64,000 nt of DNA from the NCBI GenBank assembly GCA_016717265.1, contig JADKFX010000001.1, positions 2,120,501 to 2,184,500 on the forward strand. The letters are read 5' to 3'. Below are positions 18,028 through 27,791 of this stretch, one piece after another. Both the position numbers and the translations under genes were made by a program. Numbering within the stretch: position 1 is the first letter of the stretch; every line of letters begins with the position of its first letter. The DNA comes from Saprospiraceae bacterium. GTDB taxonomy: Bacteria; Bacteroidota; Bacteroidia; Chitinophagales; Saprospiraceae. The notes under the pieces are model-generated. The model saw only the letters and a program-made list of their open reading frames with translations, did no database searches and was not told the origin of the DNA.

Positions 18028-18648
18028 ATGCAAATTATAGCAAATTCAATTTTTAAAAGGTTTATTCAGACCTGGATCATTCGTGATTTTAGTTTCCAAT
18101 TTGAATCTGGCAAACGCTATGGTATCGCCGGACCAAATGGAGTAGGGAAGTCCACTTTATTACAAATGTTAGCCGGATTAATACCCCTAACGAAAGGAGT
18201 ATTGAATTATTCTGATCAAGGGAAAGTTATAGATGGTGAGCATTGGTATCAACATATAAGTTTTACTGCACCTTATGGAGATGTTTATGATTATATGAAT
18301 ATAGAAGAATTGACAAGACACCATCAGGTTTTTAAAAAATTTCAAGATCAAATGAGTGTAAAAGATTTTATCAATTTTTGTTATTTGAAAGGACATGAGC
18401 ATAAATTAATAAAGACTTATTCCTCTGGTATGAAACAGCGTTTAAAATTAGGTTTAAGCGTGTTGAGTGAATCCCCTATTTTGTTTTTAGATGAGCCACA
18501 AAGCAATTTAGATCATCAAGCTAAGGATTGGTATCAAAATTTAATGCAACAGTATACTAAAGACAAGCTTGTCATTATTGCGTCAAATGAAATCGAAGAT
18601 TTCAAAATGGTAGATGAGATAATAAGCTTACAACCAAAGCAAAACTAA
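18028..18648 (+). CDS. Stand-alone ABC transporter ATP-binding protein
   Basis: This short, 206-residue ABC ATPase has Walker A GPNGVGKSTLLQML at about residue 34, a Q-loop region around HISFTAPYGDVYDYM, the signature YSSGMKQRLKLGLSVL, and Walker B ILFLDEPQSNLD. The usual switch histidine after Walker B is replaced: the segment reads IIASNEIEDF, with Asn where His is expected. No permease gene is adjacent. It is 7 nt after lpxA, so it is co-expressed with lipid A genes, but an export role for lipid A cannot be claimed from position. It most resembles ATPases of CcmA/ABC-2-type exporters. Confidence 0.8.
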   Translation: MQIIANSIFKRFIQTWIIRDFSFQFESGKRYGIAGPNGVGKSTLLQMLAGLIPLTKGVLNYSDQGKVIDGEHWYQHISFTAPYGDVYDYMNIEELTRHHQVFKKFQDQMSVKDFINFCYLKGHEHKLIKTYSSGMKQRLKLGLSVLSESPILFLDEPQSNLDHQAKDWYQNLMQQYTKDKLVIIASNEIEDFKMVDEIISLQPKQN

Positions 18649-18667
18649 AGAAAGCAGAATCCATATG

Positions 18668-18675
18668 TATCTTTG
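18668..18675 (+). promoter_or_regulatory. Candidate -7 box for tRNA-Arg(CCU)
   Basis: TATCTTTG is a perfect TAnnTTTG match about 50 nt upstream of the tRNA. No -33 element is evident. Confidence 0.35.
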
Positions 18676-18727
18676 TAATCTTCATAGATGGGCTTAACCA
18701 AGTACTTTTAGAAACACAATATAAAAT

Positions 18728-18799
18728 AGTCCCGTAGTTCAACGGATAGAATAGGAGTTTCCTAAACTCTAGATAGCAGTTCGATTCTGCTCGGGACTA
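18728..18799 (+). tRNA. tRNA-Arg (anticodon CCU)
   Basis: A complete cloverleaf can be folded by eye: acceptor AGTCCCG / CGGGACT with discriminator A, D arm containing AGTTCAACGGATAG, anticodon stem GGAGT / ACTCT around the loop TTCCTAA (anticodon CCT), and T arm AGCAG-TTCGATT-CTGCT. CCA is not encoded. It reads AGG arginine codons. A small GGGAT-ctaac-ATCCC hairpin without a T-run lies just downstream (18806-18820). Confidence 0.93.
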
Positions 18800-19086
18800 C
18801 TAAATGGGATCTAACATCCCTATTGCCAAGAAATTTGTTCCTATTATGTTCACTTTCATTAGCCTTCTTCCAACATAACCAGTTTTTAGCGGAATAATAA
18901 AAATGAAAATTTCATTAAACTGTATGTCGTCAAAGTAATTTGAACTTTTCAATTAGTAATGTTTCTATTTAATTAAAACCTAATTCATTGTGTTTATCGC
19001 AATATCTATATTCGTGTAAATTTTAATTTTTCTATTGCTAATGTAATCTAGTTTAATTCTTTGTTTTTTCTTTCAAAACAAATCCG

Positions 19087-19869
19087 CTATCCATTTCCAA
19101 AAACTTCTTTTATAAATTGTAGCATCAACTGCCAACTTCTTTTAGCCGCTTTTTCATTATAGGCTACTCCTTTCGTTGGATCATTTCCCGCCTTAGGATC
19201 CGTAAATGCATGCACTGCATCTGCATAATAAATCATTTGCCAATCTGCTCCTGATTTTTTCATTTCCTGTTGGAATTCTTTGATTTGTTCTTCAGGTACA
19301 AAAAAATCATTTGCACCATGACAAACTAAAACTTTTGATTTTATTGCTTGCACCGGAATTGTGGTATCTCTTCCAAGTCCTCCATGAAAGCTAACGACCC
19401 CTTTGACTGGTAAATTTTCTCTAGCAGCATTCAAGGCTCCCGTACCACCAAAACAATATCCTATAACAATTATTTTAGTTGGATCGGCACCCGACTTAAT
19501 TAATTGATTTAAAGCAAGCTTTATCCTTTTGTTGTATTCATTTACATGGGTTTTATAATATCCGGAACGTTCACCCGCTTCACTTGCGTTTTTTGGGGAA
19601 TTGCCAACACCATAAATATCTGCAATAAAAGTATAATAACCCAATTTTTTTAATTGGATTGCCGACTGTTTTGAATGATCATCAATACCCATCCATGCAG
19701 GTAAGATTAAGATCCCGGGCTTCTTTGTACTGCTATTTTTTGGGGTGCCAGACAGGCCATTTAATTTTTGATTGCCATCCATATAAGTAACTGGATTTAA
19801 CTGCGCTTTCATGGAATTAAAATACAGGAGCATGACATAAATCCAAATACTGATTGTTTTTATTTTCAT
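19087..19869 (-). CDS. Exported dienelactone hydrolase family protein
   Basis: An alpha/beta hydrolase of the dienelactone hydrolase family. From the ATG at 19869 the product begins MKIKTISIWIYVMLLYFNSMKAQ, a signal peptide; a start 13 codons upstream (19908) is possible but would bury this signal. The catalytic triad is visible: nucleophile Cys in IGYCFGGTGA, Asp in GANDFFVP and His in AVHAFTDP. The segment PAWMGIDDHSKQSA and the sequence GVVSFHGGLG are also family features. The substrate is unknown; many such periplasmic homologues act on esters or lactones. It stands alone on the minus strand, downstream of the divergent tRNA region. Confidence 0.85.
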   Translation of the reverse strand: MKIKTISIWIYVMLLYFNSMKAQLNPVTYMDGNQKLNGLSGTPKNSSTKKPGILILPAWMGIDDHSKQSAIQLKKLGYYTFIADIYGVGNSPKNASEAGERSGYYKTHVNEYNKRIKLALNQLIKSGADPTKIIVIGYCFGGTGALNAARENLPVKGVVSFHGGLGRDTTIPVQAIKSKVLVCHGANDFFVPEEQIKEFQQEMKKSGADWQMIYYADAVHAFTDPKAGNDPTKGVAYNEKAAKRSWQLMLQFIKEVFGNG

Positions 19870-20048
19870 AAGTATATTTTTATAAAATGAGGAGTTCTCA
19901 AATTTCAATTAAAATTGTAAATCCTATTAGAAATTTTGAATCTGTAATTTCATAATTCATAATTTAAACATTTTTATTTCTTTGAAAACCTAAAATAATT
20001 TCAATTTGTAAAATAATTTCAGTCTGATTGCAGAATTCTGTATTGCCT

Positions 20049-23000
20049 TCAATAAGAATGAATAAGTTTTATAATAGCTACTTGTTTTCCATGAATTAAT
20101 TTGATAAAATAAATGCCTGAAGTTATATTTTCAAAATTTATTTCGTTTGTATGCTCACCGGCAAATTGATATTTGTCAACTAATTTCATAATTATTTTTC
20201 CAGAATAATCCAGTAAATTCATGGATGTGTGCGCTGCATTTTCTGTTTTCCAATGGATTTTTGTGCTGCAAGAAAAAGGGTTTGGTTGATTCTGATATAA
20301 AGTCAATCCAGTATTTTCTGCATTTGATTCATTAAAAGTATTTGTGCTGTTTTTTCTTAAAAACCAGGGTATCGAAGTGCTATCTGTTGAAAAGAAATCC
20401 AACAACATTTTAGCAACTTTTAATCTACCAGAATTAGAAGGATGTGTCCCATCGGTAACAAAATCTGTGAATTGCCAGGTGAGGCCGTCCGCTCGTGCAG
20501 TACTTCCTTTTGCCCATAGATAGGGTCCCCAGGATAACCAGGGAGCATTGGGATTGCGCCCAGAAAATGCAAGTGCTGTATCCCCTTGGATTTGATCATT
20601 TATAAGCCATTTCACAGAAAATCCAGATTCATAAGCATACGGTTCAGGATTTAATGGGGTATTTGCATATCCACCATAGATTCGGCTTGACAAATAAACC
20701 AATTTTAAATTTGGGTATTTAGTTTTTAAAATTTTAACGATAGTCTTTAAATCTGCTTTTAAATCTTGCGCATGTTTTGGAAATGCCATCGTTGGATTTG
20801 CATTTGCCTCTTTAAGCCACACAGTTTGAACTTGTAAAGGATTTAAATTTTGTTGCGACAATCTTTGATTAATAACAGTCCAGAAGTTAGCATTTGGATC
20901 TTTTATTACTGCAGCCGTTTGTCCTCCTTGTGCTCCATCAACAATTATTACTTTTGGATTTTTTAGTTTAAACGTATCGGTCAATTGTTTAAAAACAGAA
21001 TATTCCTGAGTTGCATTTGACATACCAATGGATAACAAAACAATTTTTCCATTCGCTTCATCAAAAATTCCAAAATCATTTAATGGTACAATGCTGTTTG
21101 CAATGCTAATGCCTGCTATTTCATGGTTTAATGGGCGATTATTGAATCCGTTTTCATAGAGTCCGCCTGCCTGATTTTTCCAACTTGACAGGCCAAGTTC
21201 ATTTAAAGGTATGGTATCAAGAATTGGGGACGAAGAGCTTGTTTTAAGATGAATATATTTTGATTTTTTCATTTCTTCCTTATACCTGTTCGTGATATAA
21301 AGATTATTTTGAATTCTGGCATCGCCCCAATTAGGATATGCATTTACCGGCCAATTTGCATTAATATAACTGAAACCTTTAATCTCTGTATGGACACTTA
21401 TAAATTGCCAGAATTTTGCAAACCATTGATTCCAATCATTCAAACCATCTGTTGCGTCTGCACTGATATGAATTGACTTTGCAGAGGTTTCACTCAAATA
21501 TACTGGTTTGGATTTTAACCTGGCCATTGAAAGAAAGCGCTCTGATTTACCTTTTTTAGTGATTTCAGTTCTATTAAAATCAGGTAGGGATTGATCAAAA
21601 TGATCTGCATCAAATACATCTAAACCAAACCAATCCACATATTTATCTCCCGGATACCATTTTGCTACACCTTTACTAGTTAAGGAATCAAAATCGTTTG
21701 CAGCATCCGGTTCATAACACCAAATAATGGCAACAGAATCTCTAAATCCTAATGATTGATATCGATCTACAATTTTACGAAACATCACCGGATAATGATA
21801 TGGATGATATCCACCGCCATTCCAATTTGGGCCTTGTCCATTAAATTCACCTCCAATTCGCACAAACATTCTTTTACCATAAGCTTTAGAACGATTGATA
21901 ATACTATCGATAATCCAGTCATACTGATTTGAATAAGCAATCAAACTATCCGTTGCAATATCACTTACTAAAAACAAACTAATCTCCGGTATATAACCGA
22001 TAGAATCTGCAGCATGTAAAAATTTATCAAGTCCTGTGAATGCATTTGAAGGCCCCCTGGTCCCAGGTATACTAAAAAAATAACCGCGCACTGCAGGATG
22101 AATTGTAGAATCATTTAATGCACCCAAATATCCGGCGAGTGGATCTGGCCCGGCTTCAAAAGTGCTGGTTTGAACGCCATGATAAACAAAACCATCTTCG
22201 GGTTCTAATAATATTCTGGATTCATTTTGCGATAGTATAAATTCAAAAAACTTTTTACAAGTATTGGTGAAGCTATAATTTTCAGTTTCTGGTGTGTTCT
22301 TATCGGGATACGGATACCAACTCCAAACTTCAATTTCGTCGGGGTTTCCACCTTCTTGTTTGTATTTAATATAGGAATCGAGTGTGTTTTCATAAAATAA
22401 TTTACTACTACTCGCACCACCTAATGAAGAATTATGAATCCGTCCATGTCTGACTCCTTTGGAATGCAACCAATCTTCTAAAACCTTTATTTTTTTCCAA
22501 CCAGAGGTAGCAAAATCATTTGAATATTCATAAGGAGAATCGGAATGAAAGATTTCAATTTTTTCTCCGCGATCTTCAAGAATTGAAAACACAGTATCTA
22601 ATACCAGGAGAAGATCACCGTAATTATTGCCTGGATAATTTGGATAATTTCCTATGCGATACCACGGAATGGGTTCTACGATTGCAAATTTTACATTTGG
22701 TAAAAACTTCTTAACCGATTTCATATAATCTGCAATTTCTCCAGCCGTCCGTTCAACACTCCAATTGCAGGTACCACTTGGATCACCTCCTTGTATCATG
22801 GTGTTAATCGGAGAATCCATCGTGATGATATCAATACTTCCTCCACGAGAATACCATTTATAAAGATTGTTTAATTCTAATTGAGCATGTCGTTCCCCTG
22901 CAAGTGTATCACAACCGGAAAAAGGTCGCAAGCCACCACATTCGAAATTAACAAGCACACCGGCATTTTTAAATTTCCGAATGGCATTACTCAGAAGTCC

Positions 23001-23207
23001 TGTGTCTAATCTGTTTCCATCAAGAGCATTCACATGAATGCTGAAGACATCAATTTGTGTTAATAGGGTATCCCATTTTTCATTTAGACCAAACATTTGC
23101 CAAAAGTCGGATCGAACCGAAGCAGGGGAGATCCAAAATCTTTTTTGACCAATAGAACTGTCTAAAAAAATCAGTATAAATACAGTAAAGACTAATAATT
23201 TTTTCAT
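20049..23207 (-). CDS. Secreted multidomain carbohydrate-active protein: GH26-like + SGNH esterase-like + T9SS domain
   Basis: The 1052-residue product has a signal peptide (MKKLLVFTVFILIFLDSSIG) and at least four parts. Residues about 20-340 form an unassigned barrel-like domain (ISPASVRSDFW, VNFECGGLRPF). About 340-650 resembles a GH26 mannanase-type barrel, with candidate acid Glu in RIGGEFNGQ and nucleophile Glu in VYLSETSA, plus WYPGDKYVDWFGLDVFD. About 700-940 resembles an SGNH/sialate-esterase domain: Ser in LLSIGMSNATQE, Gly in GAQGGQTA and the DGTHPSNSG Asp-His pair. The end is a T9SS sorting domain (LYQNQPNPFS ... ITSGIYFIKLI). I infer a surface enzyme for an acetylated polysaccharide; substrate unproven. 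Confidence 0.75.
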   Translation of the reverse strand: MKKLLVFTVFILIFLDSSIGQKRFWISPASVRSDFWQMFGLNEKWDTLLTQIDVFSIHVNALDGNRLDTGLLSNAIRKFKNAGVLVNFECGGLRPFSGCDTLAGERHAQLELNNLYKWYSRGGSIDIITMDSPINTMIQGGDPSGTCNWSVERTAGEIADYMKSVKKFLPNVKFAIVEPIPWYRIGNYPNYPGNNYGDLLLVLDTVFSILEDRGEKIEIFHSDSPYEYSNDFATSGWKKIKVLEDWLHSKGVRHGRIHNSSLGGASSSKLFYENTLDSYIKYKQEGGNPDEIEVWSWYPYPDKNTPETENYSFTNTCKKFFEFILSQNESRILLEPEDGFVYHGVQTSTFEAGPDPLAGYLGALNDSTIHPAVRGYFFSIPGTRGPSNAFTGLDKFLHAADSIGYIPEISLFLVSDIATDSLIAYSNQYDWIIDSIINRSKAYGKRMFVRIGGEFNGQGPNWNGGGYHPYHYPVMFRKIVDRYQSLGFRDSVAIIWCYEPDAANDFDSLTSKGVAKWYPGDKYVDWFGLDVFDADHFDQSLPDFNRTEITKKGKSERFLSMARLKSKPVYLSETSAKSIHISADATDGLNDWNQWFAKFWQFISVHTEIKGFSYINANWPVNAYPNWGDARIQNNLYITNRYKEEMKKSKYIHLKTSSSSPILDTIPLNELGLSSWKNQAGGLYENGFNNRPLNHEIAGISIANSIVPLNDFGIFDEANGKIVLLSIGMSNATQEYSVFKQLTDTFKLKNPKVIIVDGAQGGQTAAVIKDPNANFWTVINQRLSQQNLNPLQVQTVWLKEANANPTMAFPKHAQDLKADLKTIVKILKTKYPNLKLVYLSSRIYGGYANTPLNPEPYAYESGFSVKWLINDQIQGDTALAFSGRNPNAPWLSWGPYLWAKGSTARADGLTWQFTDFVTDGTHPSNSGRLKVAKMLLDFFSTDSTSIPWFLRKNSTNTFNESNAENTGLTLYQNQPNPFSCSTKIHWKTENAAHTSMNLLDYSGKIIMKLVDKYQFAGEHTNEINFENITSGIYFIKLIHGKQVAIIKLIHSY

Positions 23208-23442
23208 AGATCCGATAAATATAAGGAAATTTTGTCAATGCCTATTATTTTGAATATGAATACTCGACAAAGCATGCAACTCAAGATTTCTTAAAAATTA
23301 ACTTTTAGAGCTCTCATTGAGTCCTTGAAATGAATTTAAATATAAATATAATAGGGTAAGTATACGCGTTTCAATAAAGTTCGGAATGCTATTATTGTAG
23401 GAATTTAATACGCATGGATTCATTCAATTTTTTCAGTCGTTT

Positions 23443-23736
23443 TTATTTTAGTTTTTCAAGGATGTCAGAAGATATATTTTCTGAAACGCCATAGCCTGTT
23501 ACTAAAACACCTTTTAATCCGGTTTTAGATTCTATAGCATAAACCGTAGCTTCATCAGAAGGATCCGTATTTCCTTCATATCGATAGACCTCCACAATGT
23601 CAAATGCTTCTGCTTGCAATTTGCCTTCTGCACATGAAATGCAATTTTCTTCTAAATTAAAATCAATAGTGAAACCTTTTTTTCGAAGTATAGCTAAAGC
23701 AACGCTTACTGTTTCGTAATAATATTTTGGCTTCAT
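23443..23736 (-). CDS. Small conserved Bacteroidota protein, function unknown
   Basis: From the ATG at 23736 this is a 97-residue soluble protein (MKPKYYYETVSVAL...), with conserved-looking features DFNLEENCISC, FDIVEVYRYEG, TDPSDEATVYAIES and LKGVLVTGYG. From memory, similar sequences in the phylum are often labelled phosphoribosylpyrophosphate synthetase, but nothing here resembles the PRPP synthase catalytic loop and the protein is far too short, so I reject that label. An in-frame ATG at 23841 would add a hydrophobic 35-residue leader that does not look like the family. It sits alone between the GH26-like gene and the M23 peptidase. Confidence 0.7.
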   Translation of the reverse strand: MKPKYYYETVSVALAILRKKGFTIDFNLEENCISCAEGKLQAEAFDIVEVYRYEGNTDPSDEATVYAIESKTGLKGVLVTGYGVSENISSDILEKLK

Positions 23737-23891
23737 TGCGGTGTATTTTAAATAAAACGCAAAGAACATATAAAGTGTTTCGGCAATGAATTGTCCTATG
23801 CGGAAATTCTCAATGCTACAAATCAAATGCATCTTAAGCAACTTAAATATAAAGTTTGTTTAAAGATGAAATCAGAAAGAGGAATTAAAAT

Positions 23892-24890
23892 TTAATCGAA
23901 TGACTGATTTGCTGCAGAAGCGAGATTTACCATTTCCTGATATTCCAAAGGACTCAGGTCATCCATACAATAATGGACTGGATTTACGGGTTTGCCATGA
24001 TAGCGAACTTCATAATGACAATGTGGAGCTGTGGAAGTACCTGTACTACCAATCAATCCTATTAATTGTCCTTTTTTAACTTTTTCACCCTGGCGCACTT
24101 TAACTTCTTTCATATGTGCATATAAGGTTTGATATCCAAAGCCATGATCTATTAATACATTTCTGCCGTAGCCCGATGATTTATTTTCAATTTTTATAAC
24201 ACGACCATTCCCGGTAGCTTGAATCGCTGTTCCTGCAGGAGCTGCAAAATCGATGCCTTCATGCATTTTATTGATCTTATGAACCGGATGTAAGCGGATA
24301 CCATAACCGGACATCTGGGCAACACCTCTATTTAGTTTATCAATACGTACAGGTTTTATAGAAGGGATACTTAAAATCATTTCCTCCCGACTTTTAGTAA
24401 GTTTTTCTAAGGTATCCAGTGATTTTGATTGCAAATATATCTGACGTTCTAATTTACCAATATAATTGCGGGTGTCTTTAAGGGAATTTCCAGCATATTT
24501 CATGCCTTGTGTAATGGCATTTGGATCGTGACCTCCAACGCCTCCTTCCCATAAATCTTTATCAATTGGGTCCATTCCAAAAAGTACCCGATGAACCTTG
24601 GCATCCCGATCCTGAATGTTATTCAATACCTTATCCATGGTGAACATTTGGTCTTTCATGATCAACATTTGATATTCAACCTGACTCAGTTCCTTTTTTA
24701 ATGCTTTCTCTCGGGGTGAAGGAAAAAACTCAGAAGTCAGAAAATAAAAGAGAAATGTAGTGACAATTACAGCGGAAATGAACCCTGTAATCCTAAATAT
24801 ATAGGCCTTGCTTGTAAGCTTAAGCTTCTCAAACTGAAGGGTTTGTGGATTATATACGTATTTTTCAGATCTCTTCAAAGACTTCTGCAT
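23892..24890 (-). CDS. Membrane-anchored M23 family metallopeptidase
   Basis: This LytM-type peptidoglycan endopeptidase has 332 residues. A single membrane segment lies at about residues 29-50 (AYIFRITGFISAVIVTTFLF), followed by a coiled-coil-prone stretch (KALKKELSQVEYQMLIMKDQ). The C-terminal M23 domain has the zinc ligands in HEGIDFAAPAG (H and D of HxxxD) and HCHYEVR (HxH), plus GYGRNVLIDHGFGYQTLYAH. All catalytic residues look intact, so it is probably an active cell-wall hydrolase facing the periplasm. It is divergent from alaS, and a candidate promoter box lies 53 nt upstream. Confidence 0.9.
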   Translation of the reverse strand: MQKSLKRSEKYVYNPQTLQFEKLKLTSKAYIFRITGFISAVIVTTFLFYFLTSEFFPSPREKALKKELSQVEYQMLIMKDQMFTMDKVLNNIQDRDAKVHRVLFGMDPIDKDLWEGGVGGHDPNAITQGMKYAGNSLKDTRNYIGKLERQIYLQSKSLDTLEKLTKSREEMILSIPSIKPVRIDKLNRGVAQMSGYGIRLHPVHKINKMHEGIDFAAPAGTAIQATGNGRVIKIENKSSGYGRNVLIDHGFGYQTLYAHMKEVKVRQGEKVKKGQLIGLIGSTGTSTAPHCHYEVRYHGKPVNPVHYCMDDLSPLEYQEMVNLASAANQSFD

Positions 24891-24942
24891 TAAAAAATAC
24901 TAAATTTGCGATCCGATTTACGTTCGCCTTGTTTGAATATTA

Positions 24943-24950
24943 CAAAAGTA
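24943..24950 (-). promoter_or_regulatory. Candidate -7 box of the M23 peptidase gene
   Basis: On the minus strand this reads TACTTTTG, a perfect TAnnTTTG match in the divergent gap between the M23 gene and alaS. No clear -33 TTTG is present at the right distance. Confidence 0.33.
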
Positions 24951-25066
24951 ATTAAATTTTCTAAGCCGGGAAAGTATTCGTAAGATTAATTTAATATATT
25001 AGATATATTATTTTGTAAATTATTGAAATTAAGATATATAAACATTAAAAAATAGTATAATACATA

Positions 25067-27691
25067 ATGGAGTCGCATATAATTCGAACTAAGTTTCTGC
25101 AATTTTTTCAAAAATACCAACATAAAATTGTCCCGTCTGCACCCATTGTGGTTAAAGATGATCCAACTCTCATGTTCACGAATGCAGGAATGAATCCTTT
25201 TAAAGACTTTTTCCTGGGCAATAAAATTGCCGTAGATCTTAGAATTGCAGATACCCAAAAATGTTTACGAGTAAGTGGAAAGCATAATGATCTGGAAGAA
25301 GTTGGCACAGATGGTTATCACCATACGATGTTTGAAATGCTAGGAAACTGGTCATTTGGAGACTATTTTAAAGAGGAAGCCATAGAAATGGCCTGGAAAC
25401 TCCTAACCGAAGAATACAAAATTCCAAAAGAGAATCTTTACGTTTCTGTCTTTGGCGGTGACGAAAAGGAGGGCCTTTCAAAAGATTTAGATGCCGTTCA
25501 TTATTGGAAAAAATGGATCGATGAAGATCGAATCCTGTTTTTTGGAAAGAAAGATAATTTTTGGGAAATGGGGGATACCGGTCCTTGTGGTCCATGTTCT
25601 GAAATCCATGTAGATCTGCGAACTCCGGAACAGAAAGCTTTGCAGTCTGGAGCAGCATTAGTCAATGTTGGGACTCCAGAGGTAATGGAAATTTGGAATT
25701 TGGTTTTTATTCAATTTAATCGAAAAGCAGATGGCCGATTAGAAGAATTGCCTGCAAAACATATTGATACCGGGATGGGTTTCGAACGAATCAGTATGGT
25801 CCTTCAAAATAAAAAATCAAGTTACGATACCGATATTTTTAGCCCGGTAATAAAATTTATCTCAGAATTTACCAGAATTCCATACAAAGGTTCTTATGAT
25901 CCAACTGCAAAATCTGATTTAGCCATGAGGGTATTAGCAGATCACATTCGGGCAGTAAGTTTTGCTATTGCAGATGGATCTTTACCGAATAATACCGGTC
26001 CAGGTTATGTTATTCGTAGAATTTTAAGAAGAGCAGTTCGTTATTATTACTCCTTTCTAAATATTAAAGATCCTTTTTTATATCGATTGGTACCTATTTT
26101 ATCACATACCATGGGAGCCGTTTTTCCAGAATTAAATTCACAACAAGATTTAATTATAAAGGTCATCCGGGAAGAAGAAGTTTCTTTTTTAAAAACATTG
26201 GAAGATGGACTCCGGAAATTAGATCAAATGGATCCCACAACCAAACAACTTTCCGGAAAACTTGCTTTTGAATTATACGACACCTATGGCTTTCCATTCG
26301 ATTTAACGCAGTTAATTGCACGGGAGAATCAATGGGTGGTCGATGAATCAGAATTTCATGCTGCAATGGCTTTACAAAAGGAACGTTCTCGTTCAGATGC
26401 TAAAAAAGAGTATTCAGACTGGAATACAGTTAAAGAAGGTCAAACTCAGTTTGTTGGATACGATACCTTGGATGTTGAACAAACGCATTTATTAAGATGG
26501 CGAAAACTAGAGTCCAAATCACAATTGCGATTTCAATTGGTTTTTGAACAAACACCATTTTATCCTGAAGGCGGTGGACAAGTTGGCGATAAAGGAATTA
26601 TTTATTTTGATGATTTTCCGGTGGAAGTATTGGATACTGTGAAGGAAAATGATTTAATCCTCCATATAACAGAAGTGTTACCAGAAAATTTGACTGCCAA
26701 AGTACGAATGCAAGTCAATGGCTATCGACGATCCTTGATAGAAAACAATCATAGTGCAACGCACCTTTTGCATGCCGCCTTGCGCAGTGTGTTAGGCACC
26801 CATGTACAACAACGGGGATCTTTGGTGAAAGATGATTATTTGCGTTTTGATTTTTCACATTTTCATAAAATGGAAGAAACTGAATTACACAAAGTGGAAC
26901 AATTAGTAAATGAAAAAATTCGTCAGAATATTGCAAAAGAAGAGCGCAGAAATGCACCCATTGAAGATGCAAAAAACGCGGGTGCAATGATGTTGTTTGG
27001 AGAAAAATATAGTGACAAAGTCCGGATGATTACATTTGATCCTACTTATTCTATTGAACTCTGTGGAGGTTGTCATGTAGATTATACCGGGCAGATTGGA
27101 TTTTTTAAAATCACTTCAGAATCTGCCGTTGCAGCAGGCATTCGGAGGATTGAAGCGGTATCCGCATTGCGTGCAGAAGAAATGATTAACGAACAGTTTT
27201 ATCAAATTCATAGTTTAAAACAATTATTTAAAAATCCTAAAAATTTAATGGATGCGGTACAAAATGTTTTAGATGAAAACAAAACCTTACAAAAACAAAT
27301 TCAAGACCTCAAAGAAAAAGAAGCTACAGGCTTAAAAGCTGCATTGTTGCAAAAATTTGTTCAAAAAAATGGTATTGAAATATTGATTGATGTGATTGCA
27401 ATCGATGATAGTAAAATTGTAAAAAATCTAATCTATCAAATAGCACAAGAAAAAAATCAGACTATAATTGCCTTTGGTTTTTTGGAAAACAATATGCCGA
27501 AATTAATGTGTTATATTAGTGAATCCTTAATATCAGAAAGTGTAAATGCTTCGAAATGGACCAAGGAGGCTTGTCAGATCATTGGAGGAGGTGGCGGCGG
27601 TCAAGCATTTTTTGCAAGTGGAAGTGGAATAGAAGCAACTAAATTGGAACTTGCCTTGAATGTATTTAGAGATAAAATTCAAGGTATTTAA
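25067..27691 (+). CDS. alaS: Alanine-tRNA ligase
   Basis: AlaS charges tRNA-Ala and edits mischarged Ser/Gly. At 874 residues it has the full bacterial length. Motif 1 region MFTNAGMNPFKDFFLG, motif 2 region VGTDGYHHTMFEMLGNWSFGDYF and the GFERISMVLQ / TGPGYVIRRILRRAVR segments mark the class II catalytic core. The editing domain has the HSATHLLHAALR and CGGCHVDYTGQIG zinc motifs, and the C-terminal C-Ala domain ends with the glycine-rich GGGGGGQAFFASG. The ATG start gives MESHIIRTKFLQFF, as in homologues. It is divergent from the M23 gene. Confidence 0.98.
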   Translation: MESHIIRTKFLQFFQKYQHKIVPSAPIVVKDDPTLMFTNAGMNPFKDFFLGNKIAVDLRIADTQKCLRVSGKHNDLEEVGTDGYHHTMFEMLGNWSFGDYFKEEAIEMAWKLLTEEYKIPKENLYVSVFGGDEKEGLSKDLDAVHYWKKWIDEDRILFFGKKDNFWEMGDTGPCGPCSEIHVDLRTPEQKALQSGAALVNVGTPEVMEIWNLVFIQFNRKADGRLEELPAKHIDTGMGFERISMVLQNKKSSYDTDIFSPVIKFISEFTRIPYKGSYDPTAKSDLAMRVLADHIRAVSFAIADGSLPNNTGPGYVIRRILRRAVRYYYSFLNIKDPFLYRLVPILSHTMGAVFPELNSQQDLIIKVIREEEVSFLKTLEDGLRKLDQMDPTTKQLSGKLAFELYDTYGFPFDLTQLIARENQWVVDESEFHAAMALQKERSRSDAKKEYSDWNTVKEGQTQFVGYDTLDVEQTHLLRWRKLESKSQLRFQLVFEQTPFYPEGGGQVGDKGIIYFDDFPVEVLDTVKENDLILHITEVLPENLTAKVRMQVNGYRRSLIENNHSATHLLHAALRSVLGTHVQQRGSLVKDDYLRFDFSHFHKMEETELHKVEQLVNEKIRQNIAKEERRNAPIEDAKNAGAMMLFGEKYSDKVRMITFDPTYSIELCGGCHVDYTGQIGFFKITSESAVAAGIRRIEAVSALRAEEMINEQFYQIHSLKQLFKNPKNLMDAVQNVLDENKTLQKQIQDLKEKEATGLKAALLQKFVQKNGIEILIDVIAIDDSKIVKNLIYQIAQEKNQTIIAFGFLENNMPKLMCYISESLISESVNASKWTKEACQIIGGGGGGQAFFASGSGIEATKLELALNVFRDKIQGI

Positions 27692-27791
27692 TTTGCGGAT
27701 TATTAAATGAACATATAAGCTAATTGCCTCAGGACCTCACAAAGTATTCAATCTTAAGTTTAATTCAAATATCGAATAAATTAATTTAAAA

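Noticed and set aside
18806..18820. GGGAT-ctaac-ATCCC hairpin after tRNA-Arg(CCU) as a terminator
   Set aside because: The stem is only five base pairs and is not followed by a T-run, so support is too weak.
23443..23841. Longer, 132-codon version of the small conserved protein
   Set aside because: The extra 35 residues form a hydrophobic leader unlike the compact soluble family; the inner ATG at 23736 is preferred.
24986..25258. A minus-strand frame across the start of alaS
   Set aside because: It overlaps the strongly supported N-terminus of alaS and has no recognisable motif.
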